From an uncultured Collinsella sp. (GTDB lineage: Bacteria; Actinomycetota; Coriobacteriia; Coriobacteriales; Coriobacteriaceae), in assembly GCA_959026725.1 (NCBI GenBank), contig CAUFMG010000015.1, forward strand, positions 13,575-77,574: a stretch of 64,000 nucleotides of DNA. The letters run 5' to 3'. Shown here piece after piece: positions 24,117 through 31,822 of this stretch (positions are counted from its first letter, which is position 1; each line of letters starts with the position of its first letter). The translations under genes and the position numbers were made by a program. Under the pieces are notes generated by a model. It saw only the letters and a list, made by a program, of their open reading frames with translations, searched no databases and was not told the origin of the DNA.

Positions 24117-25232
24117 TTACATTCCGTAACACTCGGCCGCTTTGGCCTTAAGCGCATTGACTGACTCTTCGTAGCCCTCTGCCTTGACCTCCATTTGCTT
24201 GGAGACGGCATCAAGATACGGGTGCACGTCCCATGACTTCAGACGCTCGGCGATTATGGCCGCAATCGTCTGGAAGAACACAAGATTGGGAATTGCGCTG
24301 AGCAGCGGAGCCACCTGAGGCACCGCAACCTCGTGAGCCCTACCCTTGGGATGGACCGTGAGCAGCACCGTTTTTGTCGTAACGTTCGATAGCGCATCAG
24401 CGATATTCGCAAGACGCTCCGACCCCTGCGGATCGTCGACGATAAACACCAGATAGCCCGGAACGATCTGCATCTCGGGACCGTGGACGAACTCCTCGCC
24501 TTCGTGATGCATGGCAGGAATCTTGATGGTCTCGCTCAGCTTGAGGGCCGCCTCTTCGGCAACGCCATAGTTGGGGCCGTTGCCGACGACCATGGCGGGC
24601 GTGTGCTCAGAAAGCTCGAGCATGTGGTCTTGGACATATGCCTCGGCGGTCTTGCACATCACGGCATTGGCCTGGATGGCCTCGCGCAGGTCGTCAAGAC
24701 GCTGGGCAACGCCCTTGGCGTCAATCGTTCCGCGCGCCTGACCGCCGTAAATACCAAAGAGCACCAGGTACTCAACGAGCACCTCGACGCCCAGAGTCAC
24801 AAAGTCCACCGACTCGACGCCCACACCGTAGTCAAGAACGATGTCAGTGTGCTCCTTGATGGGCGCCTCGACGTTTGCCGTGAGCGCAACTGCAGCCATA
24901 TCGTGTGCGCGCATGTAATCGAGCGCCGCAATCGTATTGGTCGAATAGCCACTCTGCGAAACGGCAATGTTGAGCGCATGCTGCGGATAGGTGTGTTCAA
25001 AATCGACGAAGGCCTCGGGCGTCACAACGGACACCTGCATTTGCAGGGCATCTTGCAGGTAATCGCGGGCGCAATCGGCGGCATGGCGCGACGAACCCGA
25101 AGCAACGATGCGCAGCGCGTCAAAAGAACCGGACTGGAAAATATCAACGAGCTGCGCTACCAGCTCAGACGAACGCTCGAGGTTCTCCCCCATACGCACA
25201 TGGGCAAGCTGAACGTAATCGAGCATCTTCAT
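24117..25232 (-). CDS. SIS-domain sugar isomerase/deglycase, GfrE-like
   Basis: A 371-residue protein with two SIS domains. The first has VASGSSRHAADCARDYL and AVSQSGYSTNTIAAL; the second has VGNGPNYGVAEEAALKLSETIKIPAMHHEGEEFVHGPE, close to the GlmS-type isomerase site. In Salmonella the gfr operon pairs two such enzymes, GfrE and GfrF, for glucoselysine and fructoselysine phosphates. Here the two SIS proteins are adjacent in one operon with the PTS, so I infer the same division of labour. Start ATG 25232 has GAGGTGAG upstream. Confidence 0.75.
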   Translation of the reverse strand: MKMLDYVQLAHVRMGENLERSSELVAQLVDIFQSGSFDALRIVASGSSRHAADCARDYLQDALQMQVSVVTPEAFVDFEHTYPQHALNIAVSQSGYSTNTIAALDYMRAHDMAAVALTANVEAPIKEHTDIVLDYGVGVESVDFVTLGVEVLVEYLVLFGIYGGQARGTIDAKGVAQRLDDLREAIQANAVMCKTAEAYVQDHMLELSEHTPAMVVGNGPNYGVAEEAALKLSETIKIPAMHHEGEEFVHGPEMQIVPGYLVFIVDDPQGSERLANIADALSNVTTKTVLLTVHPKGRAHEVAVPQVAPLLSAIPNLVFFQTIAAIIAERLKSWDVHPYLDAVSKQMEVKAEGYEESVNALKAKAAECYGM

Positions 25233-25260
25233 CGTCTCACCTCGTAACAAATCATTAGTA

Positions 25261-25303
25261 TTTGATACCAATCACAGTTACAGGTTACAGCTTTTTGATA
25301 CCT
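25261..25303 (-). promoter_or_regulatory. Promoter P3 with paired GGTATCAAA operators
   Basis: On the minus strand TGGTATCAAA (25261-25270) and AGGTATCAAAAA (25292-25303) are direct repeats 33 bp apart. This is the same arrangement as P1 and P2, although the -10 is weaker (TGTGAT). It drives the GfrE-like gene and PTS cluster 2. Confidence 0.6.
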
Positions 25304-25326
25304 CTTTTTCGATTAATTTATCCCCA

Positions 25327-25342
25327 TCGGCGAACGGTCGAT
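25327..25342 (-). promoter_or_regulatory. Shared upstream motif, copy 2 (ACCGTTCGCCGA)
   Basis: The coding strand reads ATCGACCGTTCGCCGA, 95 bp before the GfrE-like start and upstream of the P3 operators, the same order as at P1. Confidence 0.45.
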
Positions 25343-25425
25343 TTTGAGCCCTGTAAGGTTGTATATACAGCTGACCCAACGATCAAAACTGGTTAGTTTC
25401 CCAGCCGTTATTCACAAAATACCAG

Positions 25426-26139
25426 CTAGTACGTATAGGTGTAGCCGCCCGTATCGCCACGATTGAAGGACTTTACATACTCGATAGCCTGACCGCTCGC
25501 GTCATAGCTCACGCATTCCAAAAGCAAAACAAGATCGCCCTGTTCCAGTCCAAGGAGGCCGGCATCTCGTGCGCCCAGCACTTCGATATCGAGCTTTTCC
25601 TGTGCCATGACTGGCTTTCGGCCCAGCATCTCATAGGTCTCGTACAAACTGAAGACCGACACGTCAATATCTTCGATGGTTGGGAACAGCAGGCAGGGAA
25701 TCAGCGCCGTCTCAATCGATACGGGGCTACCGTTTATGCAGTTCAGGCGTCGAACGGAATAGAGCAGGTCGTCCTCGGCGATGCCAAACAGGTCGGCGTA
25801 ATATGGCCCCGCATAACGCTTGGAACGCGCGAGAATACGGACGGACGGCTCGCCGCTCGAAGCACGGACCGATTCACGGAAACCGACCGTGCGTTCAAAA
25901 AAAGCAGGTACTTTCTGCGCCACAAAGGCACCTTTTCCCCGAACACGGCGAATCTGCTCGCGCCGAACCAGCTCATCGACAGCGCTTCGGATGGTCAAGC
26001 GTGTCGTACCAAATTCCTCGGCGAGGTCTTTTTCGGACGGAATCATGGAACCCGTGGGATATGCACCGCGCTCGATACGTTCCTCGATGCAGCGTCGAAT
26101 GCGCATATAAACCGGGGTGGCATCTACTGTTTCAGCCAT
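25426..26139 (-). CDS. GntR/HutC-family regulator A
   Basis: A 237-residue repressor-type regulator. The winged helix is at the N-terminus (PSEKDLAEEFGTTRLTIRSAVDELVRREQIRRVRGKGAFVA), followed by a UTRA ligand domain (SVRRLNCINGSPVSIETALIP) that in relatives binds a sugar phosphate or amine. It overlaps the second regulator by 16 bp and lies just upstream of the Amadori island, so it is a candidate for the TGGTATYAAA operators. FrlR of the enteric frl operon belongs to the same family. Confidence 0.88.
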   Translation of the reverse strand: MAETVDATPVYMRIRRCIEERIERGAYPTGSMIPSEKDLAEEFGTTRLTIRSAVDELVRREQIRRVRGKGAFVAQKVPAFFERTVGFRESVRASSGEPSVRILARSKRYAGPYYADLFGIAEDDLLYSVRRLNCINGSPVSIETALIPCLLFPTIEDIDVSVFSLYETYEMLGRKPVMAQEKLDIEVLGARDAGLLGLEQGDLVLLLECVSYDASGQAIEYVKSFNRGDTGGYTYTY

Positions 26140-26891
26140 TGTTCACCTGCCACGCTCCTCATGCCGTTCTCTTCGCCGTTATCGGCAAAGCGGAACTTTG
26201 TGGGCAAAATCACCGATTTGCAATGCTCCACAAAACGCATGTCCTTATCAAATTCGATCGAGCTCTCATAGAACACCGGCGTTCCCTCTTCTTGCTGGAG
26301 CAGCTCGGCCTCTTCGACGTTCAAACGCGAGATGGAGATATGCTCACGTCCATGCTCAACGCGCACGCCACCTTCTTTGAGCAAGACATCGTAAAGGCTC
26401 TCACACTCAAAATCGTGCTCGGGAAGCGATGGGCACAGGGACAGGTTAACGTGAGCGGTCTCGATTGACGCCGGCTCGCCCTCAATAAGTCGAACGCGCT
26501 GCATGCGGAGCAAGGGAGCGCCTACAGCCACCCCAAGCTTGTCGGCAAGCGCCTCATCCGCCTCGATGGTCCCGGTGGAAACCAGACGAGAAGAGGGGTG
26601 CAGGCCGGCAGTCCGCACAGCATCGGAAAAGTTATACGTTTCCTGGAAGATGTTCAGCGGCTTGGGAGGACACACATACGTGCCCGATCCGCGACGGCTC
26701 TCGAGCGTTCCACACGAGATAAGCCGCGTGATACCGGCACGCAACGCCGTACGCGAAACGCCAATCTCTTCGCACAGCACGCGCTCGGCCGGCAGGCGAT
26801 CGCCGCCGGCAAGCTGATGGTGCTGGATATACCAAAGAATTCCCTCAACAGCATGATCTTTGGGGGGAATTGCATAAGATTCGCCTGCCAT
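26124..26891 (-). CDS. GntR/HutC-family regulator B
   Basis: A 255-residue GntR/HutC regulator: winged helix LPAERVLCEEIGVSRTALRAGITRLISCGTLESRRGSGTYVC, then a UTRA domain. It is translationally coupled to regulator A. Two paralogous regulators in one operon facing two PTS clusters suggest that each senses a different Amadori compound, which is inference. Confidence 0.88.
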   Translation of the reverse strand: MAGESYAIPPKDHAVEGILWYIQHHQLAGGDRLPAERVLCEEIGVSRTALRAGITRLISCGTLESRRGSGTYVCPPKPLNIFQETYNFSDAVRTAGLHPSSRLVSTGTIEADEALADKLGVAVGAPLLRMQRVRLIEGEPASIETAHVNLSLCPSLPEHDFECESLYDVLLKEGGVRVEHGREHISISRLNVEEAELLQQEEGTPVFYESSIEFDKDMRFVEHCKSVILPTKFRFADNGEENGMRSVAGEQWLKQ

Positions 26892-26929
26892 TGCACAGAC
26901 TCCTCATTCAGAAACGTATGCCGCCAAAA

Positions 26930-27418
26930 TTAGGCCAGCCCTCCCATGGCATCAAATTCTGCCTTGATCTTCTCGGCGACATTCCGATACGACTTATATA
27001 GACTTGAATCGCGTTTGACTTCGTCGGTCATAACGGGAATCTCTAATTTGGAAACCTCGTCTTTTCCCGTCTGAACCGCCACAACAACGCCCATACCAAG
27101 ACACATATTACGCTTGGCAGCGTTTATTTTCGCCGCCTTGGCAGGATTTGCCAGGATACGCTGGGCAAATTCCTGTTTTGAGGCCACTTCCTCGGCCTCC
27201 GGATCGCCCGCCTCGGCCACTTCGCACTGCAACACGTCCGCATAGTCAAAAATCTTAGGCTCGCCGCCGCGCTGATGCACGGCCCACTTGCGACGCGTGG
27301 CATCCTGGTAGATAGCCGGCAAAAACGTAAACCGCGGCGGGTCCAAAATCGTATCCGTGATGGTAAACACATCGGGATCAAAGGCATCCTGCGGGTTTTT
27401 CTTCTTGAACAGACCCAT
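26930..27418 (-). CDS. Hypothetical protein, about 162 residues
   Basis: I do not recognise a family. It starts MGLFKKKNPQDAFDPDVFTITD after a GGGAGG site (ATG 27418) and has no signal peptide or membrane segment. The middle has a WAVHQRGGEPKIFDYADVLQCEV stretch typical of small bacterial proteins with a PH-like or DUF4428-like C-terminal half. A helix follows (ANPAKAAKINAAKRNM), then a beta-rich end. It precedes the GntR pair by 38 bp on the same strand, so it may be co-transcribed with them. Confidence 0.7.
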   Translation of the reverse strand: MGLFKKKNPQDAFDPDVFTITDTILDPPRFTFLPAIYQDATRRKWAVHQRGGEPKIFDYADVLQCEVAEAGDPEAEEVASKQEFAQRILANPAKAAKINAAKRNMCLGMGVVVAVQTGKDEVSKLEIPVMTDEVKRDSSLYKSYRNVAEKIKAEFDAMGGLA

Positions 27419-27537
27419 ATCAGCCTCCCGTACTAGCATTAAACAACTCAAGCCGAATATAGCACCAATTTCAAGCCGGCGCTTTAGCGCGTCGGTGCGT
27501 GGTGCCTATGGCTCGCTCAGCGGGGTAATACGGGCGA

Positions 27538-27612
27538 GGGCCGGGGTGGTTGGTATAGGTTTTGGAAGTGGGCTCCGCGAACTTCCAAAACCTATACCAA
27601 CCACCCCGGCCC
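27538..27612. repeat. Family A palindrome A1 (32-bp perfect arms)
   Basis: Arms 27538-27569 and 27581-27612 are exact reverse complements with an 11-nt loop GGGCTCCGCGA. The core around the loop, AGTGGGCTCCGCGAACTT, recurs in A2-A4 with TTCGCGAA, while the outer stem bases differ. It lies in the 412-bp gap before the hypothetical gene. Nothing else recognisable is in this gap. Confidence 0.9.
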
Positions 27613-27722
27613 CGGCGATGTATTCTGGGCTGACCAAAGGAGGATGGACAGTCTCCAAGGCCATAACAACAAAATCCCTATTACATAAAAAAATCAGACC
27701 CCGCAAAACGAAACGGTCGAGA

Positions 27723-27807
27723 GGCCCTGCTCCGGGCGGGTTGCCTTGCTCCGGGAAGTTCGCGAAGCCCACTTCCCGGAGCAAGGCAACCCGCCCGGAG
27801 CAGGGCC
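27723..27807. repeat. Family A palindrome A2 (37-bp perfect arms)
   Basis: Arms 27723-27759 and 27771-27807 are perfect, with loop TCGCGAAGCCC in the opposite orientation to A1. It is 110 bp from A1, and the two form one unit. It ends 23 bp before the AEC stop codon, and the sequence AGCGCGAGACCGTCCCGGAT follows, as it does after A4. Confidence 0.9.
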
Positions 27808-27830
27808 CAGCGCGAGACCGTCCCGGATGC

Positions 27831-28769
27831 CTATCCGCACAGCATTGTTACTAGCGGGATCGTCAAAATGGAGCAGATGATCGACAGGAAGGTGCATTGC
27901 ATCATGGGGCGTGCGTCCTTGCCGTATTGGAGACAGTACAGCGTGCCGTTGCTGCCAACCGGCATTGCCATCTCGAGGACGAGTGTTGTGATAAACATGG
28001 GCGTCATGCCCGGCCACACGCGAGCCACGGCAAGGCACGCCACGGGCACGATAACCAGACGGAATGCCACGGCGACATAGGCTCGCCAGTTGGTGAGCAT
28101 CTCCAGCGGATGATACTTGGCGATGGACGAACCCATGAGCAGCAGCGCCGCCGGGGTGGTCATGGTACCCACGATGGAAATCGAATCGCCCACCACGCCC
28201 CAATCGGTCCATCCCGTCAACACGATCACGAGCACAACAAGGCTCGCGATAAGGCCGGGATTTTTGCAGCAAGCCGCAAGGTTTCGCAGCTGCTTCTTAA
28301 GGCCGCCCTGTGCGCCACTAAAGAGCATGACACCGACGGTAAACATAAATATATTGAGAGGGATGAGCGCAATCGAAGCGTAGAGCAACGCCTGCTTGCC
28401 AAGCACTGCCTGAACAACCGGAAAACCGATAAAGCCGGCATTACCAAAGAGCACGGCAAAGCGATACGAGCACTCGGTTCCCTTAGGCACACGAAGGACA
28501 GCGGTAACGGCAAACGCGATTACGATCGCCACCACATACATGACAATAGACAGGCCCATGAGCGAAAACGTATCGGCAACGCTCGGCAGCTGCACATCGT
28601 CACCCAGCGCCGACGAAAGCACCAAGCACGGCAACGCCACCTGAAGCAGCAGACGCGAAAGCTCGCGCTCAAACTCAGCCTTCATAAATCCCAGCTTGGA
28701 GATACACCACCCCAACAGGATCGGCAAAGAGACCGTCACCATCTGCAACGCCACGCTCGTAAAGCTCAT
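27831..28769 (-). CDS. AEC-family (auxin efflux carrier) transporter
   Basis: A 312-residue membrane protein with ten hydrophobic segments in a five-plus-five pattern. Conserved AEC blocks: LPILLGWCISKLGFMK, FGNAGFIGFPVVQAVLGKQALLYAS, and EMAMPVGSNGTLYCLQYG. Bacterial members often move malate, lactate or other small acids. It sits alone between two copies of a 270-bp paired-palindrome unit, downstream of phosphoketolase on the same strand. Confidence 0.87.
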   Translation of the reverse strand: MSFTSVALQMVTVSLPILLGWCISKLGFMKAEFERELSRLLLQVALPCLVLSSALGDDVQLPSVADTFSLMGLSIVMYVVAIVIAFAVTAVLRVPKGTECSYRFAVLFGNAGFIGFPVVQAVLGKQALLYASIALIPLNIFMFTVGVMLFSGAQGGLKKQLRNLAACCKNPGLIASLVVLVIVLTGWTDWGVVGDSISIVGTMTTPAALLLMGSSIAKYHPLEMLTNWRAYVAVAFRLVIVPVACLAVARVWPGMTPMFITTLVLEMAMPVGSNGTLYCLQYGKDARPMMQCTFLSIICSILTIPLVTMLCG

Positions 28770-28796
28770 CTATTCCCCCTCTTAGCTATTCCACGA

Positions 28797-28871
28797 GGGC
28801 CGGGGCGGCCTGGTTAGGTTTGGGAAGTGGGCTTCGCGAACTTCCCAAACCTAACCAGGCCGCCCCGGCCC
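28797..28871. repeat. Family A palindrome A3 (32-bp perfect arms)
   Basis: Arms 28797-28828 and 28840-28871 are perfect, with loop GGGCTTCGCGA. Same orientation and layout as A1, but several stem bases differ in both arms at once (compensatory). It lies 27 bp upstream of the AEC start. Confidence 0.9.
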
Positions 28872-28982
28872 CGGCAATGTAATCCTAGCTGACCAAAGTT
28901 AGATGCGCAGTCTCCAGGGCAGCATCAGCAAAGTCACCATTGCATTAAAAATTATCAGCCCCGCAAAACGAAACGGCCGAGA

Positions 28983-29067
28983 GGGCCTGCTCCGGGCGGG
29001 TGCCCTTCCTCGGGGAAGTTCGCGAAGCCCACTTCCCCGAGGAAGGGCACCCGCCCGGAGCAGGCCC
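28983..29067. repeat. Family A palindrome A4 (37-bp perfect arms)
   Basis: Arms 28983-29019 and 29031-29067 are perfect, with loop TCGCGAAGCCC. It pairs with A3 at 111 bp, like A2 with A1. It ends 22 bp before the phosphoketolase stop codon. The 320-bp gap 28770-29089 holds only this unit. Confidence 0.9.
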
Positions 29068-29089
29068 CAGCGCGAGACCGTCCCGGATG

Positions 29090-31618
29090 CTACTCGTTGT
29101 CGCCAGCGGTCATTTGGGTTGCGGAGAGCGCGCCGTCGGCTGCGGTTGCGGCAGCGGCGTCGGGCCAGACCCAGTCGGTGAAGGCCGGGTGATCATAGCC
29201 CTCGTCGCAAGCGAACTCGAAGGCCTCGGTGCGGAAGTCCTCCCACTCGTTGATCTGTTCGGCAAACTTGTCGGCATCGACCATGCGCAGCACGTCGGCA
29301 GCCAGGGCCCAGCGGTCCATGTTGTTCAGGCGCAGCATGTCGAACGGCGTGGTCGTGGAGCCCTTCTCCTCATAGCCGTGGACGCGGAAGGCGTCGTGGC
29401 CGGGGCGGTTCCAGATCAGGCGGCGAATCGTGCCGGCATAGGCGTGGAAGGCAAAGAGGACGGGCTTCTCACCGCAGCCGAACAGCTCGGCCCAGCGCTC
29501 GTCGCTGATGGCCTGGTCGTTCTCGCAGACGTTCTGGATCTTGAGCAGGTCGACCACGTTGACGAACCACACCTTGATGCCCAGCTCGCGCAGCATGTCT
29601 GTCGCGGCCAAGGCCTCGAGCGTCGGCACGTCGCCGCAGGTGGCGACCACGACATCGGCCTCGGCGAGCGAGTCGGCGGTCGATGCCCACTCCCAGGTCG
29701 CGACGCCCTCGGCGAGCTCCGCCTTGGCCTCATCGACCGTCTGGAAAGTCGGGGCGGGCTGCTTGCCGCAGAAGATGGCGTTGACGCAGTCGGTGGACTG
29801 GTAAACGCGCTCGGCAACGGCAAGGGCCATGTTGGCGTCGGCCGGATAGTAGGCATTCACGATATGCGTATCGTTGGCCTTGTTGAGCAGCAGGTCGATA
29901 AAGCCAGGGTCCTGATGCGAGAAGCCGTTGTGGTCCTGACGCCAGACGTGGCTCGACAGCAAAATGTTGAGGCCGCTGATGGGGGCACGCCACGGAATCT
30001 CGCGCTTGGTGGCCTCGAGCCACTTGCAGTGCTGGTTGACCATGGAGTCGACCACATGGACAAAGCTCTCGTAGGAGCTCCACACACCGGAGCGGCCGGT
30101 GAGCACGTAGGCCTCGAGGAAGCCCTCGCACTGGTGCTCGGACAGCTGCTCAACGACCTTGCCGGAGCCGGCCAGCAGCTCGTCGTTGGCCTCATCCTCG
30201 TAGAAGCCGGCATCCCACTGCTTTTTGGTCACCTTGTAGGCAGCCTGCAGGCGGTTGGACGCGGTCTCGTCGGGACCGAAGATGCGGAAGTCGTCCATGT
30301 TCTTAGCCAAGACATCGGCGGTGTACTCACCAAAGACGCGGGCGGCCTCGGTGGAGCCCCAGCCGTGGCCCTTCTCGGCAACGGGAATCTCGTGGGCGTG
30401 GATATCGGGCAGCTCAAGCTCGCGACGCACCTTACCGCCGTTTGCGTTGGGGTTGGCGCCGATGCGCAGCTCACCGGTCGGCATAAAGGCCGTCACCTCG
30501 GGGCGCACCTGGCCCTCGGGCGTAAAGAGCTCCTCGGGCTTGTAGGAGCGCAGCCACTCGCGAAGCACGCGGAAGTGCTCGTGGGTGTCCTTGGCGCTCG
30601 CCAGCGGCACCTGATGCGCGCGCCAGGAGTCTTCGGTCTTCTTGCCGTCGATCTGCTTGGGGCAGGTCCAACCCTTGGGCGTGCGGAACACGATCATGGG
30701 GTAGGCCGGACGGACCACGGTCTTGCCCGCGGCGGCCTGGGCCTGAGCGGTGGCCTTGATGTCGCAGATCTCGTCAAAGACCTTTTCAAACAGGGCGGCG
30801 AAGCGCTCGTGGATGCTCGCATGGCTCTCGTCGTCAAAACCGGCGACAAAGAAGTGCGGATTATAGCCCATGCCCTCAAAAAACTTGGTGAGTTCTTCGT
30901 CGGACACGCGGGCAAGGATAGTGGGGTTGGCGATCTTATAGCCGTTGAGATGCAGGATCGGCAAAACGATACCGTCGGTTGCCGGGTTCACGAGCTTGTT
31001 GGACTGCCAAGAAGTCGCGAGCGGACCGGTCTCGGACTCGCCGTCGCCCACCACGGCCACGGCCAGCAGGCTCGGGTTGTCCATGACGGCGCCATAGGCG
31101 TGGCTGAGCGTGTAGCCGAGCTCGCCGCCCTCGTGGATGGAACCGGGCGTCTCGGGCGCAAAGTGGCTCGGAATGCCGCCGGGATAGGAGAACTGGCGGA
31201 AGAACTTCTGCAGGCCAGCCTCGTCATCGGTGATGTCGGGGCGAATCTCGCGGTAGGTGCCGTCGAGCAGCGACTGGGCAGTACCGGCGGGACCGCCGTG
31301 GCCAGGACCCATCAGGAAGATGGCGTTCTGGTTGTGGTCGGCGATGAGGCGGTTGACGTGGCCGAACAGGAAGTTGATACCGGGCGTGGTTCCCCAGTGA
31401 CCGACCAGGCGGTGCTTAACGTCCGGACGACCAAAGTCACGCGTCTCGCCGGTCTTCTCGTCGACAAAGTCAGCACGCATCAGCGGGTTGGAGCGAAGGT
31501 AAATCTGGCCGACGGACAGATAGTTCGAGGCACGCCAATACAGGTCGACACCCTCGAGCTCGGAAGCCGGAACCTCATGTCCCAGTTTTTGCCACGGCGT
31601 TCCCAGTGTTTTAGCCAT
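29090..31618 (-). CDS. xfp: Phosphoketolase (xylulose 5-phosphate/fructose 6-phosphate)
   Basis: A thiamine-diphosphate enzyme that splits xylulose 5-P (and often fructose 6-P) with phosphate to acetyl phosphate plus a triose or tetrose phosphate. It is 842 residues, slightly long for the family. Motifs: VGHWGTTPGINFLFGHVNRL, GPGHGGPAGTAQS, VVGDGESETGPLATSW (ThDP site), LHLNGYKIANPT, and the C-terminal FHAYAGTIRRLIWNR. Expression is probably controlled by the neighbouring LacI protein through two operators in the promoter. Confidence 0.96.
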   Translation of the reverse strand: MAKTLGTPWQKLGHEVPASELEGVDLYWRASNYLSVGQIYLRSNPLMRADFVDEKTGETRDFGRPDVKHRLVGHWGTTPGINFLFGHVNRLIADHNQNAIFLMGPGHGGPAGTAQSLLDGTYREIRPDITDDEAGLQKFFRQFSYPGGIPSHFAPETPGSIHEGGELGYTLSHAYGAVMDNPSLLAVAVVGDGESETGPLATSWQSNKLVNPATDGIVLPILHLNGYKIANPTILARVSDEELTKFFEGMGYNPHFFVAGFDDESHASIHERFAALFEKVFDEICDIKATAQAQAAAGKTVVRPAYPMIVFRTPKGWTCPKQIDGKKTEDSWRAHQVPLASAKDTHEHFRVLREWLRSYKPEELFTPEGQVRPEVTAFMPTGELRIGANPNANGGKVRRELELPDIHAHEIPVAEKGHGWGSTEAARVFGEYTADVLAKNMDDFRIFGPDETASNRLQAAYKVTKKQWDAGFYEDEANDELLAGSGKVVEQLSEHQCEGFLEAYVLTGRSGVWSSYESFVHVVDSMVNQHCKWLEATKREIPWRAPISGLNILLSSHVWRQDHNGFSHQDPGFIDLLLNKANDTHIVNAYYPADANMALAVAERVYQSTDCVNAIFCGKQPAPTFQTVDEAKAELAEGVATWEWASTADSLAEADVVVATCGDVPTLEALAATDMLRELGIKVWFVNVVDLLKIQNVCENDQAISDERWAELFGCGEKPVLFAFHAYAGTIRRLIWNRPGHDAFRVHGYEEKGSTTTPFDMLRLNNMDRWALAADVLRMVDADKFAEQINEWEDFRTEAFEFACDEGYDHPAFTDWVWPDAAAATAADGALSATQMTAGDNE

Positions 31619-31687
31619 TGTTTATGTCCCTTCGCTGCGCGGTCACCCTCCGATACGGCAACCTTTCGTTGGGACTAGTATATTTGC

Positions 31688-31719
31688 TAAAACGTTTTAT
31701 CAAGGTGAAAAAACGTTTT
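31688..31719 (-). promoter_or_regulatory. xfp promoter with two AAACGTTT operators, 21 bp apart
   Basis: TAAAACGTTTTA (31688-31699) and AAAACGTTTT (31710-31719) are palindromes with centres 21 bp apart, two helical turns. On the minus strand a -35-like TTGATA and a -10-like TATACT flank the promoter-proximal operator, with a short 15-bp spacer. This is a typical LacI-family target. The LacI gene lies immediately upstream. Confidence 0.7.
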
Positions 31720-31822
31720 ATTATCCTTATTTGCCTTATGAATCGGCAAAACGAGACATTCACCTGCGGCATTGCCTGTCACAGGTACTTCACAATCGAT
31801 CTCCACGAATTGATAAACGTGT

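Noticed and set aside
27538..29067. A composite transposon around the AEC gene
   Set aside because: The flanking units contain no transposase gene or target-site duplication that I can see. They follow stop codons, which fits a gene-end element better; mobility is left open in the findings.
27481..29090. A CRISPR array
   Set aside because: The repeated units are long palindromes in two copies with unequal content, not short regularly spaced repeats with unique spacers, and there are no cas genes.
29000..31678. An 892-codon open frame on the plus strand
   Set aside because: It is antisense to phosphoketolase, whose frame has all family motifs. The opposite frame has no recognisable domain and no ribosome site.
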